The notes under the pieces are model-generated. The model saw only the letters and a program-made list of their open reading frames with translations, was not told the origin of the DNA and searched no databases. Positions 22,233 to 32,545 of a stretch of DNA of 64,000 nt are shown here, one piece after another; position 1 is the first letter of the stretch; the number at the start of each line of letters is the position of its first letter. Both the position numbers and the translations under genes were made by a program. Source of the stretch: Sanderia malayensis. Taxonomy: Eukaryota; Cnidaria; Scyphozoa; Semaeostomeae; Pelagiidae. The DNA is taken from positions 372,001-436,000 of the forward strand of contig RQOL01000915.1 of NCBI GenBank assembly GCA_013076295.1. The letters run 5' to 3'.

Positions 22233-22265
22233 TACACATGAAGAGTAGAAACAAAGAAAAACTAC

Positions 22266-22332
22266 AGCATTTTTCAATACTCAGAGTTTCATGCCGTCTA
22301 CTCGTGACAATCTTCAGTTGATTATGCTAAAT
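22266..22332 (-). ncRNA. Hammerhead-like ribozyme core, inverted arm
   Basis: This is the mirror copy of the motif at 22958-23022 on the minus strand. TCTTCAG at 22311-22317 is the complement of CTGAAGA, and TTTC at 22287-22290 is GAAA. The stem II loop differs between arms (ACGAGTA against GCAAGTA) while the stem I bases that pair are kept. Confidence 0.5.
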
Positions 22333-22524
22333 ATTCGTTACAAATTACGCGTACTAATCGAATCATGGCGTAACAGAGAGAATTTATTTACATGTCTGCA
22401 CTTCGAAATTAGCTCGGTTCTTTTATTCAATATGTTTTCCCCTTCATACAGTGCAATTTATAGCTTCTCGTTCAAACAAAGATTACATTTGTAAGTGGCT
22501 TGATTAAAAGACGTACATTTCTTA

Positions 22525-22700
22525 ATAATTTAATAATTATATTTACTTTATTTATATTATATTATATTTGATATAATTATATTTATTTTATTTATATTAT
22601 TTTACTTATTTATTTTTTTTAATTATATTTATTTATTTTTATTATTATTTCTTAATAATTTAATACTTTAATTTATTTTTTTAATAATTTTTTTTTTCAG
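22525..22700. repeat. A/T-rich low-complexity spacer
   Basis: Runs of ATTTATTT and AATAATTT form the loop between the arms of the foldback. Nothing is coded here. Confidence 0.85.
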
Positions 22701-22957
22701 CTTTCAAAAGAAATTTGGAAAATCAAGCGGAAAAATTACATTCCAAAAGTTAATTGGAAAATTATTAAAAAATGTACGTGTTTTAATCAAGCCACTTACA
22801 TCTTTGTTTGAACGAGAAGCTAGAAATTGCACTGTATGACGGGGAAAACAAATTAAATAAAAGAACCGAGCTAATTTCGAAGTGCAGACATGTAAATAAG
22901 TTCTCTCTGTTACGCCATGATTCGATCGATTAGTACGCGTAATTTGTAACGAATAAT

Positions 22958-23022
22958 TAGCATAATCAACTGAAGATTGTCGCAAGTAGACAGCATGAAA
23001 CTCTGAGTATTGAAAAATGCTG
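22958..23022 (+). ncRNA. Hammerhead-like ribozyme core
   Basis: CTGAAGA (22970-22976) and GAAA (22997-23000) flank a stem II made from TTGTC and GACAG. A minimal CTC-T-GAG stem III is followed by TA (23008-23009). Stem I is convincing: TAGCAT-AA-TCAA before the core pairs with TTGA-AAA-ATGCTG after it, with the small internal loop common in type I hammerheads. Three extra bases before GAAA are atypical, so this may be a decayed ribozyme. Confidence 0.52.
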
Positions 23023-23116
23023 TAGTTTTTCTTTGTTTCTACTCTTCATGTGTATTTTGCTCTGCTCTTGCATCGAGCACTGTGCTTTGATACAGAGAAT
23101 ATAATTTATACATTAG

Positions 23117-23521
23117 GTATGTATGTATATATGTATGGGCATGAGCGGCAGCGAATGCTGCCCGCGAAGCGCGCCAACTAGATTAAGCCTTGTTTACTTG
23201 ACGGGCTCCCGGGAGGGAGCGAAGCGACCGAACTCGGCTCATGTAGGCATGTATGTATGTATGTATGTATGTATGTATGTTTGTATGTATGTATGTATGT
23301 ATGTATGTATGTATGTATGTATGTATGTATGTATGTATGCATGGATGTATGTATGTATGTATGTACGTATGTAGGTAGGTATGTATGTATGTATGTATGT
23401 ATGTATGTATGTATGGGCATGAGCGGGAGCGAATGCAGCGCGCGAAGCGCGCCAACCACATTAAACGTTTGTTGCTTGGGGGGCTCCGGGGAGGGAGCGT
23501 AGCGACCGGGCCCCCGGCTAG
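23117..23521 (+). mobile_element. Two stacked Helitron 3' segments with TATG array
   Basis: The first 3' segment (23125-23235) has GGGCATGAGCGGCAGCGAATG and a GGGCTCCCGGGAGGGAGCGA hairpin half but no CTAG end. A TATG array (23245-23412) follows. The second 3' segment (23413-23521) ends GGCCCCCGGCTAG. The next element starts at 23522 with no intervening base. Confidence 0.68.
23245..23412. repeat. (GTAT)n tetranucleotide array
   Basis: About 168 bp of nearly pure GTAT with rare GTTT, GCAT and GTAG variants, in front of a Helitron 3' hairpin segment. Open frames on both strands are period artefacts. Confidence 0.95.
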
Positions 23522-25140
23522 TCTATATATACTATTCTACGATCACACGTGACCAGGAAACGCCACACAATGGGCCATTGTCTCCGGGACAATCGACGTT
23601 CGAAAAAACAATGGCAACGTTCGACCAAACAATGGGATCAAAGGAGCGGGGCTTGATATCATAAAGGCTTTTTTTGGGGTGCGAATAAGGGTGCAAATTG
23701 GTACAGAAATGATCGCTGCATTGTGCTGACCAAAGTAAGGTATGTGGCTAAGTTCTACTCCAAGCGGTTCCGGAGTTATGGCCAATTTTGAGTTCCGACT
23801 TTCTAGAAAGTTCCGCCGAGGGAGTTAATGAGATGCAAAACGAGCAGGGAGAAGCACGTGTTTTTTTAGTTGAACGGGCGGCAAGTTGCTCGGGCTTAAA
23901 CGTGAATACGTGCCGGAAATCAATTGTAAAGACGTGTCAATTGTTGTCAAGACCTGTGTTTCAAGGTATTTCCTTTATTCAATTGTTTTTGGCTTAAAAT
24001 AGCACGAGTTTTGTTTTGTTTAACCTCACGTTTTTTGTGTTGAACCGAGGGCCTAACCAAAACACGGAGACAATTTTGATTTTCTCGGGTCGTTCTTGGC
24101 CGATTTTCTCCATTTAAACTTTCGATAACTGTTTATTTACACGATAACTAAAGTTATATGGCTTTGTTTTTTTTGTTTTGTTGATTTTCCTCTGTTTTTG
24201 GACAGTTTTGGCCGAGTTTGGGTTTTGCTGGAAAACAGGAAATTTTCAAGCAACACGGGTGTGTTTTGCATTCGGGAAAATTAAATTTTAGCCTGCCAAA
24301 ACTTTGATTTTTTCACCCAAATACGTTCGACAAATGTTCGCCATGGTATCAGCTTCATGTTGCTGTAATTTGAGTTCAAATGGACCAATTTTGACCAAGT
24401 TAGAGGAATTTTTTTGTTTTTAAAGTTGGCTGAGGAATACATTTTTTCACGGCTTTTGTCTTTGGCTCCAGCAAATGCTCAATTAAAATTAAAAACAAAA
24501 CTATTAAGAAATGTGAATATTTTTATCGGATTCGCTGTTTTCTTAGCTACAGTTTCGTATAACTTTTATTACAGATTGAGTTTAAGTTTTCCAGGATTGT
24601 TTTAATTTTTGAGGGCAACTCTCTTTTCAAACTTCACACTGAAGTTATCAACTTTACAGAAACGGCTTTCAGGGGGGCGGCAGGGTCGGCGCTGCCAGGG
24701 GGGAAGAATCGACCTCCCACCTTTAAGTGTTTTAGAAGAGTCATAGTATGTATGTATGTATTGTAGGGTATGTAATGTAGGGTATGTATTGTAGGGTATG
24801 TATTGTAGGGTATGTATTGTAGGGTATGTATTGTAGGGTATGTATTGTAAGATATGTATCATAGGGTATGTATCGTAGGGTATGTATTGTAGGGTATGTA
24901 TGTATGTATGTATGTATGTATGTATGTATGTATGTATGTAGGGTATGTATGTAGGGTATGTATGTATGTATGTATGTAGAGTATGTATGTATGTATGTAT
25001 GTATGTATGTATGTATGTATGTAGGGTATGTATGTAGGGTATGTATGTATGTATGTATGTAGAGTATGTATGTAGGGTATGTATGTATGTATGTATGTAG
25101 GGTATGTATGTGAGTATGTATATTATGTATAGTATTTATA
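23522..25140 (+). mobile_element. Non-autonomous Helitron (A, B, array)
   Basis: It starts TCTATATATACTATTCTACG right after CTAG. Module A (23780-24360) and module B (24360-24700) are in the same order as at 19551-22230. The G-rich block and the array follow. No 3' hairpin end is visible after the array, so it is truncated or disrupted. No credible coding sequence is present. Confidence 0.62.
24748..25135. repeat. 14-bp array 2 grading into (TATG)n
   Basis: GGGTATGTATTGTA units up to about 24895 give way to mixed TATG and TAGGGTATG repeats. It shows the same transition as the array at 41308-42250. Confidence 0.93.
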
Positions 25141-26803
25141 TATAGTATATAGGGTATGTATTGATGTATATATTTATGTATAGTATCTATAGTAAGTATG
25201 TTAATGTTAATATGTAGTGCTTCTATTTCTAACTTTTGAAATTCATCAAAAAACACACTGCAAAACAGACACTGTCCTTCTTTTTGAACAAATGATCTTC
25301 AATTAGCAAATCTTAAAATGAACTCACCTCACTGTTCAAGGAATGACCACAAACATCCACTTTATGTCTGGGCACCTGAAAAACAAGAAGAAATCATGTA
25401 ATATACTTTATAGCATGTTGGCTCATCTCAGTTCTTTTCATGTGGCCTCAAATCTATAAATGTAAGTCATTTATTGTAATTGCAAATCATTAATTACTTC
25501 CACCTAATGTATTCACCCAGTCAAACAACGTATTAAACCTTCTTACCTTTGGTCAACCTTCCATGGCCTACTCTTATTATTGGTATTTTTGACAACAGCA
25601 ATATTTTTGAAGATACAACAGATCACCAAAAATAAAACCAATGTACTTGATTCTCCATGTGTCCGTGGTGGAACATGTTTTTCCTGTTGTTGTGTTCAAC
25701 AACCTCTGTCCAATACATCATCACCATCAAAATCCCCACAACGCCATGGTGAGAAATGATCTATTTCTAGATATCTTAAAGTCCATAAAATATTATCATT
25801 ATTATTATTATTATCACTAAAGTCCACCAAATTATTTCTTCTTATACTTAGAGATTCCACAAGGAACAACATCGTTTTTCTCTTTGGTGCCAAGTACATG
25901 CTGTTGCTGTTGTTGTTTTCAACTGCCTCACTGTCGAATGAATCATAATAATAACAATAATAACAACAACGAGGCATGCCGCCCAATAGAGGCCACAAAA
26001 CTTTCGAATTGGCGTGAATTTAAAATAGCAATTGCGTGTTTACTTTCTTGCTACAGCAAATGTAAAATTTTTGTTCAACATCTAACGTTGTTAGAAATTG
26101 AAAGAAAATAATAATAATATCGAGAAAAAGCTATCTATATATTGAGAAAAAATTCTTACAAAGATTGTTTTACTTTGTTGTTGGTAAGTTGAATGTTGAG
26201 ATTTACCTTTCCTAAACAATCCATATTTACACCGACAGCGTCTTCTTTAAAGCCAGGTTGTCTTTCATTGCATCGCAATGCACTGTCTTTTTTATCGTTT
26301 CTTTCATCTGGTTTTTAGCGTTTCTGTCATCTGGCTTCTTGGTTAATGTCCAGCCAGTTTTGTTGTTACCAAAGTAAAGTAAAGAGAAGATTTTTTATAA
26401 AGTAAGTATTTCACTCCTTCACTTCAGCATCACATTTTATTCTTATTTCAATCAACACAATAATATACAAGTTAAACATGTTAAACATTCCTTAGTATTA
26501 ATGGCAACTTTCTCTTTACAAGATAATAAATTCATGCAAATCATCTTTCTTCTTTTCTAAAAACAGGGTTTCAAGAAAGTTGATTCCTCAAAATATTTGG
26601 TGAGTGTCACAACAATTTTTGTTATACAAAGCCTATTTTAATTAATGTTTAAATGCCTCACTCTGTAATGTACATTGATCTCCCAAATCTGGAGCTTAAC
26701 TACTTAGCTGAACAATCGCAACAATTTCTTATCAATAAAAAGCAAATTAGCTGCATAATGCAAATAAAATCTAGCCTTCACAAACACATCAAATGGATGA
26801 TTA
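25140..26803. other. Unassigned A/T-rich region, faint exon-like pieces
   Basis: No gene is assigned. A minus-strand segment at about 25329-25377 has acceptor TTTTTCAG and donor GTGAGT and reads VPRHKVDVCGHSLNSE. Another minus-strand frame near 26165-26320 reads ERQPGFKEDAVGVNMDCLGK. Neither is recognised. Small ATT/AAT runs lie at 25790-25815 and 25945-25975. The left end of Helitron copy 2 should lie in or near this stretch, but I cannot place it. Confidence 0.4.
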
Positions 26804-27139
26804 ACTTTTCCAATTTATACATTATCACAACTGTTTTCCTTTTAGTTCTTCAAGAACACAATAGAAAGAGTGATGTAGGTCATAAGATCAAGTGCTCCAA
26901 TATTTTTATTTACTAACTTTAAATAACCAATAATTTAATTCCACGATCAAGAGTAATTTCAAACATTTCTTACAATTATGCTTTAAATTATTTATTTTAT
27001 CTTGCAGCTCACCACAAAACAACAAAATTAATCTACTTGCTCACAAAAATCACTCTTATTTCAAATATTAACATTTTCACTTAAATTGGGTTGCATATAA
27101 AAGACATTTTTTTCTTTTTTTTATATCATCTCTCGCAAA

Positions 27140-29557
27140 ATGCCAAAAAAAGCCAGAAAAAGCATCACTGGCTCAAGGCGCTGCGATCAAGTAAGGAAAG
27201 CAAATCGCAGAAGTCGTGAGAATAACCAACAACCTCATCCTGTTGATTTACCACCTAATAATATGGTACAGGAGGCAGTCAGTGATCTTCACCAGTTGCA
27301 GCAAGAATACCCTCAGCAACCAGCCCCAGAATATCAACCACTCCCACTTCATTATACACAGATGCAGGCATTGCATGTGCCATGGCAACTACCTGTGATG
27401 CTTCCCAACTACGGACTTATAGCAGTACCACAACTAATAAACAATTGCTTACAATATCCTGCTGCACTGGCCCCTCAACTTCAGGTACACACAACCCTAG
27501 AATTTGTGCTAAACCTTTCAAATGAGATCAACAATATATTATACAGTTTTTTGTAATTAACAACGATCAAAACCAAACCAGTTATTATGGGCACATCTAC
27601 ACGAGAGCTTGAAACATGACCAAGCCCGTCTAACCCAGCGTGTTGCGTAATGCAATTATCTAATTAATGCCTATCCGACTTGAAATGTTCCAAATTTTTA
27701 GCAAGAGGGTCTCTTCTCATCAAATAAGACCTGTCAGCAACAAGGAAATTAACATGTAAATATGTATATCATGGTTGCGCTCATTTTGTTTTATTCAAAT
27801 ACAAACGCATTAAAAAAAACACGAAACTTTTATCAAAATGGTTGGCTTTTGACGTATTGCAAACAGCCAATTCAATGACGAGGAAGATAGCGATGAATTA
27901 TATGAAGATTGTCAAGATCCGTATTTTGAACAACAAGATTGTATACATATTGTTGAACTGCCTGATTGCTGCGATCTGCGCAATTGATAGTTTTTTATGT
28001 TTAACATGTTAGCAGCAAATGACACAAAGCTATGCATTCTGATACCTCTACTTTGTTCAAGAATATAAACAAGGAAGAAACATAATATATTCCTCGTCCG
28101 ATATTTTGTCTTCCTGCGCGCACCCTCGATGTTGTTGTACATCGAATAGAAGACAAAATAATTCATCATGACAGGCGAGATTAGTGAAACAATAGAAATA
28201 AGAACGTTGAGCACCTCAGTGAGGTGCTCAACTTGGCCAAGCGGCTTCTTTCATTTGTCATCGAAATCGTGCTCACAAAAAGTGATCAAAAATGACCATC
28301 TACATGGGTAGGGATGCTCATTTCAGGTGCTAATTCGCTTAATCCCCTGAAGAATTTGAGCATGCCTGTTTTTTGCTCTCGTGTAGATGGGCCCTATATC
28401 AACCAAATTATCAATATTTTTCCATCTGCAGGTACCGCCGATGGTTATGCAGTTGCAGCCACCCCTTCTGAATCGTAATCATGAAGGTCAAGCAGCAATA
28501 CAAACGGCAGATGTGGAGATGCTTAATGGAATTCAAGCTCAAAATGACAATGAGATAAAACAAAATTGTTAACACAAGTTAACTACAGTTAGGCAACTCC
28601 CTTTTCCATTTACCTATTTCAGACATGTACAATTATAAGTCCCCATGTATATTTATATCAATGGGAACTGTATATTAATAACATTAAAATTTCCAATAAC
28701 TAAAAACTTAATGTAAATGATTTCATTTAATGTTCCAACAGATACGGCCAATGCAGATGCAACCCGAAACACATATTGAAGATGAAAATAATGAAATTGA
28801 AAGGCCAGCACAACCTGATGAAATCAACGTGGAACAACACATTCGAATTCCACATGATAATCAGGTAAAACAGACTACCATCACAATTGGCTTGAAGTAC
28901 ACCAGTTATTCTCCATAGGACCATGTCAGGAAATTATTTTGCTCTATAAATAGACATATCTTCACAAGTTTCAGTTTTGTGCATCTCAAAACACATGATT
29001 GAATTATATTAACTTAGATTGCATTGCATTTCCGGATCCACAAATATTGCCTGCTGCTATGGAATTGCAACCCAACCTTGAAAATGAGAATGAAGAGAAT
29101 CAAATAGTGGTACAACCACAAGAAGTTGAAATGCATGACGAAATCCCACCACAACACCAAGATCATGTCCCCCAACCCATCGAACATCAAGAAAGGGAAG
29201 TAAATCAACCTATTCTTGAAATTCCTCAATTCTCCCCAATGCCTCATCATCTTGGGAAAATGACCAGAACATGTATTCACTGTGAAGCGAGGTACTTCCG
29301 AGAGGAACTCAACTCAAAATAGCAATACAACAAATGTTGTATGGGAGGATTAATAACTCTCGATCCCATTCAACCACCCCCGGCAAATGTGATGCATTTA
29401 TACACTGGAACTACTGATGAATCTAAATATTTTATCAAAAATTTCTGTAGATACAATTCGCTAATGGCGATGGCATCCTGGACAGCTAACATTGTAAGAC
29501 ACGCTAATGCAGGACCACCAGTCATCACCATACATGGAAACGCATACCATATGACAG
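27140..29557 (+). pseudogene. Helitron Rep-helicase, N-terminal exons (copy 2)
   Basis: Exons are inferred at 27140-27484, 28432-28554, 28742-28864 and 29035-29557. Exon 1 starts MPKKARKSITGSRRCDQ and is intact. Exon 4 carries CIHCEARYF, a CC pair, TGTTDESKYFIKN and TIHGNAYHMTG, the conserved Helitron N-terminal block. Lesions are a donor changed from GGTAAA to GATAAA after exon 2, an acceptor changed from TTTCAG to TTTCCG before exon 4, and a TAG stop in exon 4 (near 29320) where copy 1 reads Lys. Intron 1 holds a transposon insertion. Confidence 0.78.
27589..28394. mobile_element. 806-bp DNA transposon with 20-bp inverted ends
   Basis: The ends GGGCACATCTACACGAGAGC and GCTCTCGTGTAGATGGGCCC are inverted repeats with one mismatch. 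TAT flanks both sides, and copy 1 has the empty site GTTATTATATCAACC. GGGC ends with a 3-bp duplication suggest PIF/Harbinger-type, but TAT is not the usual TWA target. Inside, a plus-strand frame near 27840-27987 with one TGA encodes an acidic stretch (NDEEDSDELYEDCQDPYF), perhaps a transposon ORF remnant. A perfect 27-bp palindrome lies at 28206-28232. Confidence 0.8.
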
Positions 29558-29829
29558 GTCAATATAACGTCCGTCTCTTACCTCTTATATTATACTAAGT
29601 TTTCATATAATAGCTTCACGTGATGAAACGGATGTTGACAAAACGCTCATGTCCTTTCTCACCCAATCTACAATGGATTAACTCTCCACTATCCTTGCCT
29701 TGATATTAAGAGTTGTCGAATCGAAAGTCAAGGCGCTTTATGATGCTTTTATAACAAAGCACTTGCTGCATTGAAAATTACAATTGATATAACGAAGTAC
29801 AATTTACAATGTTTCTTTCAATTCAACAG

Positions 29830-31005
29830 GGGTAACTGAAACCGAAAGGTCCAGAAAATATGCAGAATTATATATTATGGACACCCAACAAGCACTGCAA
29901 GAACGCCAGAACACAGCCAGAGAACAAAACTTGGACTTAGACATGGTAGCGCTGCTGCAAAACGAATTGATGGCAGCAAATCGCTTTGCTCAACATTTTA
30001 AAACAATGGGAGAAGTACTGGAAGAGCAAAGGCAGCAAGCCATTGCCAATGATCAGCTGATTCCCACGTTCATGATGATTATTACCGGTCGCCCAGAACA
30101 AGATCGAAGATATGATAATCCTACTGCCAGAGAAATTGCAGCAGTCTACACTACACGCAATGGCGGTGCTCCTAATCCCGAGGATAGAGAGCTTCAAATT
30201 CGAACAAGGCGTGGTAATCTTATGAAGATTAATGCCATAGATCCTGTTGCGGATCCTCTAACCTATCCATTGTTGTTCTTTCAGGGTGATCGTGGATACA
30301 GCGTGGACCTTCAAAGTCTACCTACACGTGAAGGACAAGGCCAGCAAAATGCTAATCGTAACCACCGTACCAAACTTACAATCGCCGAATATTATTCGTA
30401 CCGAATACAAGTCAGAAATCAACTGTCCACCATCCACAGGGCAACACTTCTCTTTCAACAATATTTGGTGGATGCATACACCAAAATAGAAGGAAACAAG
30501 CTCAACTGGACTTTGCACAATCAACGGCAATTACGTGCTGACAGTTATCGAGGCCTGATGGATCACCTGAACAGAAGGGCTGAAATCGAAAATCAAATGG
30601 CCAGGGCAAACAATCCCAACGAACCCCTTCATATTGATGTTGGTCGTGTTGTCATACTTCCCTCATCTTTTTCAGGCAGTCAAAGAAATATGTACCAGAA
30701 CTTTCAAGATGCAATGACCATCGTAAGAAAGTATGGCAAGCCTGATATCTTCCTAACCATGACGGCCAATCCCAAATGGAAGGAGATTTCAGAAAACATT
30801 CTACCACACCAGAAGGCGAATGACCAGCCTGACATCGTCACACGAGTATTTCAACAGAAACTACAAGAACTACTGGAAGATGTCCTTCACAAGCACATTC
30901 TCGGACACACTATTGCACATGTATATGTCATCGAATTTCAGAAGAGAGGACTACAACATGATTTTGTTCCTGTCTGAGGCTGATAGACCACGAACACCCG
31001 AAGAG
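29830..31005 (+). pseudogene. Helitron Rep N domain to HUH site (copy 2)
   Basis: Exon 5 is open for about 366 codons. It carries the Helitron-like N domain (ARDQ-like helix MDTQQALQERQN, MIITGRPEQDRRYDNPTARE, DPLTYPLLFFQGDRGYS, GRVVILPSSFSGSQRNMYQ, DIFLTMTANPKWKEI) and ends with VIEFQKRGLQHD. In Helitrons this strand leads into the metal-binding HUH. Here a short deletion near 30950 shifts the frame so that the second His and the following MILFLSEADRPR are lost. The intron 31006-31132 follows. Apart from that lesion the exon is well preserved. Confidence 0.87.
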
Positions 31006-31132
31006 GTAACATCTACAACAATAATTTATATATAGAGTACGATATATAATCATCAGTTGTATTGCTTAGTAAAAACACAATGCATTTTGATGTATAGAAC
31101 TTACATGTGATATTTTTCCTCGAAACCTACAG

Positions 31133-32389
31133 GTAGATCGACTCATATCAGCTGAAATTCCGGACCCACAGGATGCAAGATATCACAAGTTAGTACTGAA
31201 GCACATGACACATGGACCATGCGGTAGTATAAACCCCAGATGTGTTTGCATGGAGAATAACAAATGCAAGAAACGATTTCCGAAAGATCGCACTGCCGAA
31301 ACACAAGTCAATGCGAATGGTTATCCACTCTACAGACGACGCTGTAGTCACCCAGTTAATCTGGAAGATCGACTTCTAGATGATACATGGGTTGTGCCAC
31401 ATAATCGCCATCTTCTACTCAAGTATCAGTGTCACATTAATCTGGAAATATGTAGCACTGTGAAGTCCGTGAAATATATTTTCAAATGTATTCATAAAGG
31501 ACAAGATATGGCACAAGTGGAAATTCTTGAAGGACAGCAGCAGCAAGTACCTCATGATATTGAGCATGATGAAGTAGGCAAATACATCAACGCTCGGTAT
31601 ATTGGACCACACGAAGCTGTTCACAGAATATTCCAATTTTCCATGCACGAAAAAGTCACACTATAAAACGTCTGCATGTTCATTTACCTGATCAGCAGAC
31701 CGTATACTTTCAGGATAATGGAAGGGTCGAACAATTACAAAACATCAATGAAAAAACCATGCTGATGTCTTGGTTTGAATTGAATGCACTGGACCCGGCT
31801 GCACGCCAATATCTCTATCACGAGATTCCTGAACACTATGTTTTCAACGAGCGCACCAAAACATGGAAAGCAAGACAGCGGAGAACACTGCCTGTCATAG
31901 GCAGAATATATCAAGTTCACCCACGACCATGTGAGCAAAGGTTCGCACTGAGACTATTGCTTCTCCATAAGCGGGGTGCCACTTCGTTTGAAGATCTTCG
32001 CACGATAGAAGGAAACCTATGCAATTCCTTCAAAGACGCTGCTTTAGCTCTAGGTCTGTTGGAAGATGATGCTGAAATCATACGCTGTTTGGAGGAGGCA
32101 GTTATTTTTAACATGCCAGTACAACTGAGACAGTTGTTTGCAACATTACTCCTTTTTCAAACACCTTCAGATATCGCAGCACTCTTCAACATGTTCAAAG
32201 AAGCATTCAGTGAAGACTTTGTACGACGTGATCAACTCAATCATCCAGATATGGCCATAGCTTTTGAAGACCGACACATGTATCAATGTCTACATGACAT
32301 TGACGAAAATTTGAAAGTACATGGTGAATCGATCACTAATTATGCTGACCTTCCTCAACTTCCAGCCGACTATGTCATTCCTGAACGAG
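31133..32389 (+). pseudogene. Helitron Rep tyrosine region (copy 2)
   Basis: Exon 6 encodes the C-terminal part of the HUH nuclease and the linker to the helicase. CVCMENNKCKKRFPK, HLLLKYQCHINLEICST and KYIFKCIHKGQD are visible. The second tyrosine of the Y2 motif is a Cys codon (TGT, 31487-31489), whereas copy 1 has TAT. A one-base loss near 31650 shifts the frame at HEKVTL. From 31759 the frame is open again (SWFELNALDPAARQYL, RFALRLLLLHKRGATSFEDL) into the helicase. Confidence 0.85.
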
Positions 32390-32545
32390 GTACTAATGTG
32401 TTATTTTCAAATATGTACTGTGTTAGTAAGAATATAATAATGTATCCTAAGATCGTGCAGACAAGGGCATTTACGTATTTTTGCACATTGATTCTCCTAA
32501 CTTTCTTTCCAATGTTATTGCAATATATTTCACTTATTATTACAG

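Larger units (their letters stand above)
22233..23116. mobile_element. Penelope-like foldback element 2
   Basis: Inverted arms of about 285 bp (22233-22520 and 22771-23054) flank a 250-bp A/T-rich spacer. A 62-bp asymmetric tail (23055-23116) contains GAGCACTGTG, the reverse complement of the motif in the extension at 15972-16032. The two elements are therefore one family in opposite orientation. It sits within a TATG tract, so the target duplication cannot be resolved. Each arm contains a hammerhead-like core. No reverse transcriptase is encoded. Confidence 0.62.

Noticed and set aside
21911..22254. YIPYNTYPTIHTLQ repeat frame
   Set aside because: It is generated by the 14-bp GGGTATGTATTGTA array, and similar frames occur wherever that array does (24602-25256).
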